Source: Clostridia bacterium
GTDB taxonomy: Bacteria; Bacillota; Clostridia; Oscillospirales; Acutalibacteraceae
Direction: 5' to 3'
Length of the DNA: 59,320 bases
Assembly: GCA_017434855.1 (NCBI GenBank)
Contig: JAFRUA010000071.1
Span: 1 to 59,320 of the forward strand
Shown here piece after piece: positions 35,072-43,461 of this stretch (the stretch's first letter is position 1; every line of letters begins with the position of its first letter). Under the pieces are notes generated by a model that was given only the letters and a program-made list of their open reading frames with translations, had not been told where the DNA came from and ran no database searches. Made by a program: the position numbers and the translations under genes.

Positions 35072-36007
35072 TTACAGCAGGCTGTTGGCCCAAGTGATGA
35101 CGTCGTTGCACACGGTGTCATAGATCGCAGATTCGTTGAGGATCTCGTGCCGTGCACCGTCATAAAGATGGATCGTCACGTTGTCTTTGCCGGCGGCCTT
35201 GAGCATGTCGGCCACCTTTTGCACGCCGTCGCCATAGGGGCCGACGGGGTCCTCTTTGCCGGCGATCAGCAGCACCGGCAGCTTTTTGGAATAATTCTCA
35301 AACCATTCCTTCTTTGACACGTTGCTCAGCAGCGTCAGCATGTCGCGATAGCCGTAGGCGGTGAACAAAAAGCCGCAGTACGGGTCGGCGATATAAGCGT
35401 CCACGATGTCGTCGTCACGGGTCAGCCAGTCAAAGGCTGTGCGCTGTTGGGTGCGCTTGTTATAGGTGCCGAACGCCATGCTGTCGATCAGCTTGCTGCG
35501 GTGGTGCGAGCCCTTGAGCGCGCCCACCATCTTTGCAACGGCGATGCCTGCGGCGGCAGCCGGGTTCGGCGCGGCGGTTCCGCAAAAGACGGCGCCGGCC
35601 AGGTCATCGGCATACTTCGCGCTGAAGTAGCGGGATACGAAAGAGCCCATGGAATGGCCAAAGAAGATATAGGGCTTGCCCGGGTGCTCGCTCTGCGCAA
35701 TCTCCATCAGCTTGCGGCAATCTTCGATGAAATTCATCCAGCCGTCGGTTTTGCCGAAATAGCCCAGCTCGTCGTCATTCTTGACGCTTTTGCCGTGGCC
35801 GAGGTGGTCGTTGATATAGACCGCAAAGCCGTTGTCGCACAGCGTTTCCATAAACTTGATGTAGCGTTCCTTGTGTTCTGCCATGCCGTGTGCGATCTGG
35901 ACGACCGCCTTGATGCTGCTCTCATCCTCCGGCACAAAAGACATTGCGGAAATGTCGCACAGGCCGGATACGGACGGAAAGGTGAATTCTTTTTTGATCG
36001 TTGCCAT
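35072..36007 (-). CDS. Alpha/beta hydrolase, monoacylglycerol-lipase-like
   Basis: 311 residues, cytoplasmic. The oxyanion segment is IAHGMAEH, the nucleophile elbow FGHSMGS, the acid probably in AGKEDPVG, and the His in YDGARHEIL: a full Ser-Asp-His triad in the serine aminopeptidase S33/lysophospholipase layout. It likely cleaves lipid esters. The start ATG at 36007 follows CGGAGG. A minus-strand TATAAT is at 36039-36044. Another alpha/beta hydrolase lies divergently at 36663. Confidence 0.88.
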   Translation of the reverse strand: MATIKKEFTFPSVSGLCDISAMSFVPEDESSIKAVVQIAHGMAEHKERYIKFMETLCDNGFAVYINDHLGHGKSVKNDDELGYFGKTDGWMNFIEDCRKLMEIAQSEHPGKPYIFFGHSMGSFVSRYFSAKYADDLAGAVFCGTAAPNPAAAAGIAVAKMVGALKGSHHRSKLIDSMAFGTYNKRTQQRTAFDWLTRDDDIVDAYIADPYCGFLFTAYGYRDMLTLLSNVSKKEWFENYSKKLPVLLIAGKEDPVGPYGDGVQKVADMLKAAGKDNVTIHLYDGARHEILNESAIYDTVCNDVITWANSLL

Positions 36008-36044
36008 TTTTCATACCTCCGTTTTTTGATTTTTATTTATTATA

Positions 36045-36260
36045 GCATAAAACCCCGGGGATTGCACCTGTTTTACAGCAATTGGCGTTGGTTGTTTTTC
36101 ACAAAAACCGTCTGCGTTTTTTGACAGTGCTCCCGGTGAAAATGTTCCGCTTTTGTTTCGACAAAAAATTTTTTCTGAAAAACAAATCAAAAAAACAAAA
36201 TATTTTTTATCAAAGTACGAAAACACGGATTGAATATCGAAGAATAGTGAAACATTTGTC
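36045..36260. other. AT-rich divergent intergenic region
   Basis: About 326 bp separate the hydrolase at 36007 from the small gene at 36334. Apart from the promoters at its two ends I see only A/T runs in the middle and no convincing gene or RNA. Confidence 0.5.
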
Positions 36261-36288
36261 TTGACATTTTGAAATATTGTGTTATAAT
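36261..36288 (+). promoter_or_regulatory. Promoter of the 36334 gene
   Basis: TTGACA (36261-36266), 16-bp spacer, TATAAT (36283-36288). Confidence 0.65.
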
Positions 36289-36333
36289 AAGGTCGAAAAA
36301 TGAAAGGAACGAAAGTTCCAAGGAGGTTATCTT

Positions 36334-36579
36334 ATGTTTGGTACGATGCATGCATTCCTGTTTTTCTTTTTCCCGGTGCTGACGCTGATCCTGTTGGGTA
36401 TCCTGTTTGAAGAAAAGCTGATCGCGTTTGAATCCCGTGTGCTTTCTGTTTTGTTTCACAAGGCGCCCGCGCAAAAAAGATCCGCCGCAAGGCCCGCCCC
36501 GGTGAGCCGCCCCGCGCCCGCCCTGCACCGGGTGGAGCGCTCGACCCGCGACCGGCAGAGAAATCATCGCGCCGCCTGA
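36334..36579 (+). CDS. Small single-pass membrane protein
   Basis: 81 residues. The first ~25 form a strongly hydrophobic Phe/Leu-rich membrane segment. The tail (about 45-81) is basic and Pro/Ala/Arg-rich, presumably cytoplasmic. The start ATG at 36334 follows AAGGAGG and the gene has a consensus promoter, so it is likely real. No family is recognised. Confidence 0.65.
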   Translation: MFGTMHAFLFFFFPVLTLILLGILFEEKLIAFESRVLSVLFHKAPAQKRSAARPAPVSRPAPALHRVERSTRDRQRNHRAA

Positions 36580-36599
36580 TGTCAACTCTTGCCGAGCGC

Positions 36600-36628
36600 T
36601 TGCTTTTTTCAAAAGAGTATGGTATAAT
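36600..36628 (+). promoter_or_regulatory. Promoter of the 36663 hydrolase
   Basis: TTGCTT (36600-36605), 17-bp spacer, TATAAT (36623-36628). Confidence 0.65.
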
Positions 36629-36662
36629 AATACAGACTCAACATGGAAGGGAGCAATCATTG

Positions 36663-37640
36663 ATGAAGAAACTTGGCAAGGCGGTTGCGGCGGCCCTCGG
36701 ACTTGGCACAGCGACCTATGCGCTGTTTGGAAACGTGGTTGACAATCTGCTGGTCAAACGAAACTGGGACCTGCCGGAATCCATGAAGACGCTCATTTCA
36801 GGCTCCGATATGACAGATCTGCAAAAGAAGGGCGAGTTTTACGAGGACTGGGTTGCGAAGTATCCCTGCGAGCGTTTCACACGCACCACCGACGACGGTG
36901 TGGAGCTGGTCGGCTGGCTCATGCGGCCCGAAACGCCGTCTGACGTCTATGTCTTTGCGTCGCACGGTTATCGCAGCAGCGGCAAGCATGAATTCTGCGC
37001 CTTTGCAAAATACTATATCGAGCACGGCATCAACGTCTTTATTGTGGATCATCGCGGCGCGGGCGAAAGCGGCGGCAAATACATCGGCTTCGGCTATTTT
37101 GAGGCGCCGGATTCCGTGGGCTGGCTGTATTGGCTCAAGGAGCATTACGGCGACGATATCAAGCTGATCCTGCACGGCGTTTCCATGGGCAGCGCCACCG
37201 TGATGCTGATGAGCGGGCGCGACGACCTGCCGGAGAATGTGAAGCTGATCGTTGCCGACTGCGGCTATACCAGCGCGTGGAACGAGTTTGCCTTCAAGCT
37301 GCGCGAGATGCATGTGCCGGAGTTTCCGCTGATGCCGGTCGTCAACTGGCTGAACAAACGGGTGGCCGGCTATGATTTCCGCGACACCAGCGCGCTGGAT
37401 TCGGTTCGCAAGACCCGGGTGCCGATGCTTTTTGCACACGGAAAGGCCGACGCCTTTGTCCCGTTCTTTATGAGCGAACAGAACTTTGAAGCCTGCGGCA
37501 GCGAACACAAAGAGCTGCTGCCGATCGAGGGCGCGGACCACGCCGCGGCCTTCCTGACCGACCAGCCGAAGTATGAGGCAAAGCTGGACGAGATGATTGA
37601 AAAGTACGTGCTGGCGCCTGCGGAGACTGCCGCCGAATAA
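36663..37640 (+). CDS. Membrane-associated alpha/beta hydrolase
   Basis: 325 residues from ATG 36663 (AAGGGAG upstream). A short hydrophobic N-terminus (about 7-28) may be an uncleaved anchor. The hydrolase domain shows SHGYRSSGKH, the DHRGAGESGG loop, the nucleophile elbow HGVSMGS, the acid in HGKADAFVPF, and a His in EGADHAAAF. This is the layout of BAAT/prolyl-oligopeptidase-like hydrolases. It is not closely similar to the hydrolase at 35072. Substrate unknown. Confidence 0.85.
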   Translation: MKKLGKAVAAALGLGTATYALFGNVVDNLLVKRNWDLPESMKTLISGSDMTDLQKKGEFYEDWVAKYPCERFTRTTDDGVELVGWLMRPETPSDVYVFASHGYRSSGKHEFCAFAKYYIEHGINVFIVDHRGAGESGGKYIGFGYFEAPDSVGWLYWLKEHYGDDIKLILHGVSMGSATVMLMSGRDDLPENVKLIVADCGYTSAWNEFAFKLREMHVPEFPLMPVVNWLNKRVAGYDFRDTSALDSVRKTRVPMLFAHGKADAFVPFFMSEQNFEACGSEHKELLPIEGADHAAAFLTDQPKYEAKLDEMIEKYVLAPAETAAE

Positions 37641-37656
37641 GCTTCTTTGGCACACG

Positions 37657-37687
37657 AAAAACCCCGTCGATCGCTCGGCGGGGTTTT
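37657..37687. terminator. Bidirectional terminator between hydrolase and MarR regulator
   Basis: AAAACCCCGTCGA pairs with TCGGCGGGGTTTT around loop TCGC; it serves both convergent genes. Confidence 0.85.
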
Positions 37688-37697
37688 CTGTTTGGGT

Positions 37698-38165
37698 TCA
37701 ATTGTTTTCGTACTTCTTGATGTTGTCCGGCAGCTCCAGCCCCAGCAGCTTATACAGCGTGATATAAAGCTGAGCGGCCTCTTCCTTCGGGATGGTGACG
37801 CATTTTCCCACCTGGCGGGGGATGTCCTTGACGCGCTCTTTCATGGCGCGGCCTTCGTCGGTCAGGGCAACGATGACGCTGCGTTCATCCTGCTTGCTGC
37901 GTTCGCGGGTCAGATAGCCGGCCTTTTCCATTTTTTTGAGCAGCGGTGTCAGGGTGCCGCTGTCCAGCAGCAGGCGGTCGCCGATTTCGCTGACGGGGAT
38001 GCAGTCCTTTTCCCAAAGGACCATGAATACGATGTACTGCGTGTAGGTCAGGCCCAGCGGCTTGAGATAGGGCGTATAAATGCCCATGGTGCGCCGCGCC
38101 GCCGCATACAGGGGAAAGCAGAGTTGTTTTTCCAGTTTCAATGCTTCGTCGGGATTATATTCCAT
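37698..38165 (-). CDS. MarR-family regulator, OhrR-like peroxide sensor
   Basis: 155 residues from ATG 38165 (AAGGAG 11 bases upstream; an upstream TTG is less likely). The N-terminal EKQLCFPLYAAAR carries the single Cys that OhrR proteins use to sense organic hydroperoxides. The winged-helix region includes DSGTLTPLLKKMEKAGYLTR and the Asp-Arg wing, RSKQDERSV. OhrR represses a peroxide-detoxifying ohr gene until oxidised; no ohr is visible here. The adjacent flavoprotein (38272) is read in the same direction upstream and could be a target. Confidence 0.88.
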   Translation of the reverse strand: MEYNPDEALKLEKQLCFPLYAAARRTMGIYTPYLKPLGLTYTQYIVFMVLWEKDCIPVSEIGDRLLLDSGTLTPLLKKMEKAGYLTRERSKQDERSVIVALTDEGRAMKERVKDIPRQVGKCVTIPKEEAAQLYITLYKLLGLELPDNIKKYENN

Positions 38166-38210
38166 TTTTTCTTTTGCTCCTTGCAATCGTTGATAACTTT
38201 ATCTGTCAAT

Positions 38211-38242
38211 AAAATTTTATCAAATTAAATTAGCTTTGTCAA
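38211..38242 (-). promoter_or_regulatory. ohrR-like promoter with AT-rich operator
   Basis: On the minus strand TTGACA (38237-38242) and TAAAAT (38214-38219) are 17 bp apart. ATAAAATTTTAT around the -10 is a perfect palindrome. The sequence AAAATTTTATCAAATT at 38211-38226 recurs at 38263-38278, so a second site may exist at the end of the flavoprotein gene. Confidence 0.6.
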
Positions 38243-38271
38243 GGGCTTTTCTGCTTTTTAAGAAAATTTTA

Positions 38272-39594
38272 TCAAATTCTCTCGATGATCCTGTCGTACC
38301 GCGCTTGCCACGCGGCGATTTTTTTCTCGTCATACACCGGCGGAATCGCATTCGCCACCGCCTTGGCATACGCGGCGCGGGCCATCCATTTTCCGGTTTC
38401 GGCCAGAATGCGCGGACGCTGCAGCACGATGGCGGCCTTTTTCAAAATCTTTCCGGCGGTCAGCTTGTTGGGATTGTTCGGGTCGGTCGAGACCAGGCCC
38501 ATATCTTCGTCGGTGACCGCACCGCAGCCAAACAGCCAGTTGAGCAGTTCCACATCAATGTTCAGCACCCAGCGCTTGACGATGTCCACAAAGGCGTACC
38601 GCGCGCCAAGCTCTTTGTAGTACCGCACCTGCCACGGCCACAGCGCTGCCGCGGTGAAGCGGGTCAGGTTCTCTTTCAGAATCAGCTCTGCCAGCCATGT
38701 GGCGGCCTTCATCGACGCCTCGATCCCGCTGCCCATCATCGGCATGGTCATAAACGCCGCGTCGCCCAGCGCAACATATCCGGCGGCGACCATACGGGCA
38801 AGCGGCATCCGAAGAGCGATCGCCCCGGTCCGGCCGGGCCGCAGCACCGTTTCGCCGAAGAAGTCGTGGTTCTTGAACAGCGCAGCCACTGCGCGCTCGC
38901 GTTCTTCCTGCGAAAGTGCGCCGATGCGGCCCACAAAGACGTCCACCTCGTCGCGGTCGTTGAGGTTGCACCAGCTCAGGCCCACGCCGTTTTGGTGCTT
39001 GATATAGATGTTGCGGTCCGGGTCAGGCGCCGGCGTGCCGGGCACATGGTTGAAAAAGCCGCGCCAGGCAAACATCACGTCGGTCGGTCCCGGCTGCGCC
39101 TGAATGCCGAACTTTTTCGGTACCTGCGCGCGGAACGGCGAAAACAAACCGCTGGAGTCAATGACCAGCCGCGCATGCCGTTCGGTCCCGTTGACGGTCA
39201 CGCCCGTGACGGCGCCGTCCTCAATCAAAAGGGCGTCGACCCTGGTCCCATAGTGCAGACACACGCCGGCGTCCCTGCAAAGCTTTGCCAGGTGTGTGCT
39301 GAGCGCGGGGCGGGAAATGGAGATCTCTTCCATCGGCTTTGCAGACGGAACGCGCAGGCGATTTTTTTCGTCCGGAGAGATGAACAGGCGCTTGCCCTTC
39401 TGGGTATAGCAGGACCGCTCCGGCAGCGGCAGGCCGCACGCTTCAAAGACGTCAAAGCGGATGTCGTCGTACCACGGATGGCCGACGTTCTCCCGGGCGT
39501 CCTGTTCAAAAAGGTCCACGGTGAAGCCCATCTTTGCCAGCTTCATTGCAGCGACCGCACCGCCTTGACCGAGCCCGATGACGATGATGTTCAT
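38272..39594 (-). CDS. FAD-dependent oxidoreductase, geranylgeranyl-reductase-like
   Basis: 440 residues. The N-terminal dinucleotide motif is GLGQGGAVAAMKLA, and the second FAD motif is GYVALGDAAF near 265. A following Met-rich loop (FMTMPMMGSGIE) lines the active site in related flavoproteins. The family includes p-hydroxybenzoate-hydroxylase-type monooxygenases and lipid reductases; in an anaerobe a reductase role is more likely. The start ATG at 39594 follows AGGAGG. A MITE-like insertion lies between this start and the likely promoter at 39880-39908. Confidence 0.8.
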   Translation of the reverse strand: MNIIVIGLGQGGAVAAMKLAKMGFTVDLFEQDARENVGHPWYDDIRFDVFEACGLPLPERSCYTQKGKRLFISPDEKNRLRVPSAKPMEEISISRPALSTHLAKLCRDAGVCLHYGTRVDALLIEDGAVTGVTVNGTERHARLVIDSSGLFSPFRAQVPKKFGIQAQPGPTDVMFAWRGFFNHVPGTPAPDPDRNIYIKHQNGVGLSWCNLNDRDEVDVFVGRIGALSQEERERAVAALFKNHDFFGETVLRPGRTGAIALRMPLARMVAAGYVALGDAAFMTMPMMGSGIEASMKAATWLAELILKENLTRFTAAALWPWQVRYYKELGARYAFVDIVKRWVLNIDVELLNWLFGCGAVTDEDMGLVSTDPNNPNKLTAGKILKKAAIVLQRPRILAETGKWMARAAYAKAVANAIPPVYDEKKIAAWQARYDRIIERI

Positions 39595-39609
39595 GAAATT
39601 GCACCTCCT

Positions 39610-39866
39610 GCATCTGTTGCAATGCTGTCAACTTAAGAAATCAGGCTCATCCCGCGTAGGGGCGGACCGATGTGTCCGCCCAAGATCGCAGAAAAATATT
39701 CCCTCCGCAGGCGCCAATCATTGATCGGCGAATCAAGAAGACGCACCTTAGAATCAATAAGCACCAGAAATGATGCATCTTTGGTGGGTGGACACATCGA
39801 TTCACCCCTACGCGAAATAGTTTTTTATCTTAAAAACCCTTAAGTTGACAACATTAGCATCTGTTG
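39610..39866. mobile_element. MITE-like element with 10-bp target duplication
   Basis: GCATCTGTTG flanks the element on both sides (39610-39619 and 39857-39866). The 237-bp element (39620-39856) ends in 18-bp inverted repeats matching at 16 of 18 positions (CAATGCTGTCAACTTAAG at the left). A second nested 29-bp inverted repeat lies inside (39653-39681 / 39786-39814). It has no coding capacity, so it would need a transposase in trans. Confidence 0.85.
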
Positions 39867-39879
39867 GGGTTCCAACTGC

Positions 39880-39908
39880 ATTATAGATGATTCCGCCGCG
39901 CGTGTCAA
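39880..39908 (-). promoter_or_regulatory. Flavoprotein promoter upstream of the MITE
   Basis: On the minus strand TTGACA (39903-39908), 17-bp spacer, TATAAT (39880-39885). The element at 39620-39856 separates it from the ribosome site at about 39605, so the transcript leader would contain the MITE. Confidence 0.65.
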
Positions 39909-40070
39909 GGGGCGGCGGTTCATAAAAAGTTTACCCCGCCGTCACAAGAACAAAGGAAAAACTTTTGGAATGCGGTTGATTTTTTCAGCAGAACATGGTA
40001 TTCTTTTTCTGTATCACTATCTGTGCCTGATGCGCAGACGACCATCAACACAAGAAAAGGAGCGATCAAC

Positions 40071-42065
40071 ATGAAACGTACATTCAAACGAAGCCTTGCA
40101 TTGGTTCTGTCCGTCCTGATGATTCTAACGGCGGCGCCGTTCGCCTTTGCCGGCGGTGACAAGGTTTATGCCATCTGCAACAGTTCAAAATGCAACGGCG
40201 CGGAGCGCGAGCTGGTCTTTATCGGCACTGCGACGCCGGCCACCTGCACCGAGAGCGGCTATTCTTCCATCGGCTATGCCTGCAAAGCCTGCGGCGAGGG
40301 CGTTGCGCACGGCGGCGTTCCGGCGGCAGTGAAAGAAGAAGCCCCGGGCCACGAGCTTGAATATGTGGAAGCGCAGGCGCCCACCTGCCTGGACAACGGC
40401 GTCAAGGCGCACCTGACCTGCAAGGTCTGTCACAACAATCTGGCGCTGACCGACAACGCGTTCAGCACGAATTATCTGACGGACGCCGATCTTGTTGACG
40501 CGGCGGCCGGCAGCCATAGTTTTGACGAGTATGACCCGGCGACGCTCGATCCCGCGACCCCCCAGGCGGACTATCTCAAGAGCGCGGCCACTTGCACGGC
40601 CAAGGCGGTTTACTATCAGAAGTGCACGGTTTGCGGCGAATTTTCAACCGAAAAGTTTTTTGAGTGGGCCGGCGATCCCGCCCCGTCCCACGTTTGGGAT
40701 GAAGGCGTCGTGACATTGGAGCCGACCTGCAAAGACGGCGGCAAAGACGGCACCAAGCTGTTCACCTGCACCGTGGAAGGCTGCGGCGCGACCAGAGAAG
40801 AGGTCATTCCCAAGCCGGACGGTCACACCGCACCGCCGGCCGGCGAATGGACCTTTGAAGCGGGCAAGGACTGCACCACCGGCGGCAAAGCCTACCGTTA
40901 CTGCACGGAATGCGGCGACATTCTGGAAGAGAGCACCTTTGCTCCCGGACAGCACGAAACCACCGGCGGCACGGTTCCGCCGCTGGAACCGACCTGCACC
41001 GAGGCGGGCCACACCGCCGGCCTGAAATGCGTGGTCTGCGGCGCTTATGTTCTGGCGCCAGAGACCATCAATGCCAAGGGCCACACCATGACCAGGCATG
41101 AGGAGGAGGAATCCTCCTGCGTCAAAAACGGCAACGACGAGTATTATGACTGCTCTGTTTGCGAAAAGTATTTCCTGGATGCAGACGGTACGACCGAGAC
41201 CACGCTGGCAGACGTCACGCGGAACCTGAAGGCGCACACGCCCGCCCAGGTGGAAGAATTGAAAGCGACCTGCACGGAAGACGGCCATGCCGCCGGGTTC
41301 CAGTGTTCGGTCTGCGGCGAGCTGCTGGATACCGAAAAGTATAACAAGCTCGGCCACACGATGGAAGCAAAGACCGTTTCGGAGGCGACCTGCACCGAAG
41401 ACGGCTACAAGGTGGACTGCTATCGCTGCGTGACCTGCAAAGAATGCTTTGAAGACATTGACGGTGAAAAGCCCATCGCGAAAGAAGACGCCGTGATCGA
41501 CGCGCTCGGCCACGACATGGTTCTCAACAAAGACCTGAGCACGGAAGCCACCTGCACCGGCGACGGCCGCAAATACATGGAATGCAGCCGCGGCTGCGGA
41601 GAGTTCACCGACGAAGTGCTGCCGGCGACCGGCCATGACTATGACGTTGACTTTACCGTTGATACCCCTGCCACCTGCATGGCTCCGGGTGAAAAGTCCA
41701 AGCATTGTGCAAACTGCGGTCTCATCGACCCGGCGACGGTGACCCCGATTCCGCAGACGGACCACGATATCATCACCACCACGATTGACCCGACCTGCGA
41801 AGAGGACGGCAAGATCATCAAGACCTGCAGCTATGGCTGTTCCTATCACGAAGAAGAGGTCATCAAGGCGTCCGGCCGCCATTCGGTCGATGAGGTGAGC
41901 GGCAAATGCACTGTCTGCGGCGTGCAGGTCTGCACCTGCCTGTGCCACAAGACGGAATGGTACAACCAGATCATCTACTTCATTGTGCGTGTCTGGTGGG
42001 AATTCCTCGGCATCAAGCCGGTCTGCGAATGCGGCCGTGTGCACTATACCGGCGCAAGCATCTGA
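40071..42065 (+). CDS. Secreted CxxC-repeat protein with Cys-rich C-terminal anchor-like motif
   Basis: 664 residues. A signal peptide (about 1-27) ends in APFAFA. Nearly the whole mature protein is a run of 45-60-residue repeats of the kind 'ATCTE-DG...CxxCG......GH' (at least nine). The last ~35 residues read CTCLCHKTEW, a hydrophobic Trp-rich stretch, then VCECGRVHY. This Cys-Cys-His, hydrophobic, Cys-x-Cys-Gly ending is a pattern I recall from other clostridial secreted proteins, so it may be a sorting or attachment signal. The start ATG at 40071 follows AAAAGGAG. It is probably on the cell surface; repeats may bind metal or form disulphides. Confidence 0.8.
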   Translation: MKRTFKRSLALVLSVLMILTAAPFAFAGGDKVYAICNSSKCNGAERELVFIGTATPATCTESGYSSIGYACKACGEGVAHGGVPAAVKEEAPGHELEYVEAQAPTCLDNGVKAHLTCKVCHNNLALTDNAFSTNYLTDADLVDAAAGSHSFDEYDPATLDPATPQADYLKSAATCTAKAVYYQKCTVCGEFSTEKFFEWAGDPAPSHVWDEGVVTLEPTCKDGGKDGTKLFTCTVEGCGATREEVIPKPDGHTAPPAGEWTFEAGKDCTTGGKAYRYCTECGDILEESTFAPGQHETTGGTVPPLEPTCTEAGHTAGLKCVVCGAYVLAPETINAKGHTMTRHEEEESSCVKNGNDEYYDCSVCEKYFLDADGTTETTLADVTRNLKAHTPAQVEELKATCTEDGHAAGFQCSVCGELLDTEKYNKLGHTMEAKTVSEATCTEDGYKVDCYRCVTCKECFEDIDGEKPIAKEDAVIDALGHDMVLNKDLSTEATCTGDGRKYMECSRGCGEFTDEVLPATGHDYDVDFTVDTPATCMAPGEKSKHCANCGLIDPATVTPIPQTDHDIITTTIDPTCEEDGKIIKTCSYGCSYHEEEVIKASGRHSVDEVSGKCTVCGVQVCTCLCHKTEWYNQIIYFIVRVWWEFLGIKPVCECGRVHYTGASI

Positions 42066-42089
42066 TCGGTACGGTTTGAATTGAATCTT

Positions 42090-42135
42090 CGGCGGCTGTG
42101 CGGCTTTTCGTGCGGCCGCCGCATTTTCTTTCTGT
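42090..42135 (+). terminator. Probable terminator after the CxxC-repeat gene
   Basis: CGGCGGC (42090-42096) pairs with GCCGCCG (42115-42121), followed by a T-rich stretch. Confidence 0.5.
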
Positions 42136-42141
42136 TTTTTC

Positions 42142-42170
42142 TTGCATTTTCCGGCAAAAGCATGTATAAT
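42142..42170 (+). promoter_or_regulatory. Promoter of the flavoprotein–cmk–ispH unit
   Basis: TTGCAT (42142-42147), 17-bp spacer, TATAAT (42165-42170). Confidence 0.65.
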
Positions 42171-42204
42171 ATATTTAATTTGGGTCATTTTCAGGAGGCA
42201 TACT

Positions 42205-43434
42205 ATGGCAAGGGTGATCGTGGTCGGCGGCGGCGCCGCCGGGCTGCTTGCGGCGGGGACCGCGGCGCGGCAGGGGCATGACGTTCTGGTGCTGGAACGC
42301 AACGACCGTCCGGCGCGCAAGGTGATGATCACCGGCAAGGGCCGCTGCAATGTGACAAACGACTGCACGCTGATCAATGATCTGGTCGCCAATGTGCCGA
42401 CGAACGGCCGCTTTCTGCACAGTGCGTTTTCACGCTTCATGCCAAACGACCTGATGGAGCTGCTGGAGGCGCAGGGTGTGCCGCTGAAGATCGAGCGCGG
42501 CAACCGGGTGTTTCCGGAATCCGACAAAGCCGTGGATATTGTGGACGCTTTGGTGCGGTACGCCGTGCAGGGCGGCGCGGTGATCAAAACGGCGCGCGTG
42601 ACCGAACTGGTGCTGGCCGACGGCCGCGTGACCGGCGTCAAAACCGAAGACGGTGCAGCGTTTGCGGCGGACCGCGTGATCGTTGCCACGGGCGGGTTGT
42701 CATACCCTGCCACAGGCTCCACCGGGGACGGGTACACATTGGCAAAGCAGGCGGGCCACACCGTCACTCCGCTGAAACCGTCGCTGGTTCCGCTGGTCTG
42801 TCATGAGGGCTTTTGTTCCCGGCTGCAGGGGCTGTCGCTGCGCAATGTTGCGATCTCGGTCACGGATACCGAGCGGTACAAAGAAATCTATACCGATTTC
42901 GGCGAAATGATGTTCACGCACTTCGGCGTGTCCGGGCCGATGATCCTGTCTGCAAGCTGTCATATGAAGGACCTGACGCCGGGCAGGTATGAGATTCACA
43001 TCGATCTCAAGCCGGCGCTCAGCTATGAGCAGCTCGACGCGCGGGTGCAGCGCGACTTTCTGGCGCAGTCCAACAAAAACTTCATCAACGCGCTGGACGG
43101 CCTGCTGCCCAAAAAGCTGGTGCCGGTCATCGTTTCTCTGGTCGGCGTCAAGCCGTCGCTGAAGGTCAATCAGGTCACGCGGGAAATGCGCGGTCGGCTG
43201 GTCAATCTGCTCAAGGACCTGAAGGTCACCGTGACGGGGACCCGCCCCATTGACGAGGCGGTGATCACCTGCGGCGGCGTCAGCGTGAAAGAGATCGACC
43301 CCAAAACCATGCGCTCCAAGCTGTGCGAGGGCCTGTCCTTTGCCGGCGAGGTGATCGACGTGGACGCCTATACCGGCGGCTTCAATTTGCAAATCGCGTT
43401 TTCCACCGGCCACCTTGCCGGGATGAACGCATAA
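42205..43434 (+). CDS. HI0933/BaiN-family FAD-dependent oxidoreductase
   Basis: 409 residues from ATG 42205 (TCAGGAGG upstream). The FAD motif GGGAAGLLAAGTAA is followed by the family signature KVMITGKGRCNVTN. The central ATGGLSYPATGSTGDGY and the C-terminal GGVSVKEIDPKTM / AGEVIDVDAYTGGFNLQ complete the pattern. Members include the bile-acid reductase BaiN, but most have no proven substrate. It precedes cmk by 27 bp and is probably in one operon with cmk and ispH, a frequent clostridial arrangement. Confidence 0.88.
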   Translation: MARVIVVGGGAAGLLAAGTAARQGHDVLVLERNDRPARKVMITGKGRCNVTNDCTLINDLVANVPTNGRFLHSAFSRFMPNDLMELLEAQGVPLKIERGNRVFPESDKAVDIVDALVRYAVQGGAVIKTARVTELVLADGRVTGVKTEDGAAFAADRVIVATGGLSYPATGSTGDGYTLAKQAGHTVTPLKPSLVPLVCHEGFCSRLQGLSLRNVAISVTDTERYKEIYTDFGEMMFTHFGVSGPMILSASCHMKDLTPGRYEIHIDLKPALSYEQLDARVQRDFLAQSNKNFINALDGLLPKKLVPVIVSLVGVKPSLKVNQVTREMRGRLVNLLKDLKVTVTGTRPIDEAVITCGGVSVKEIDPKTMRSKLCEGLSFAGEVIDVDAYTGGFNLQIAFSTGHLAGMNA

Positions 43435-43461
43435 TACTTTTTTTTGAAAGAGGAAACTGCA

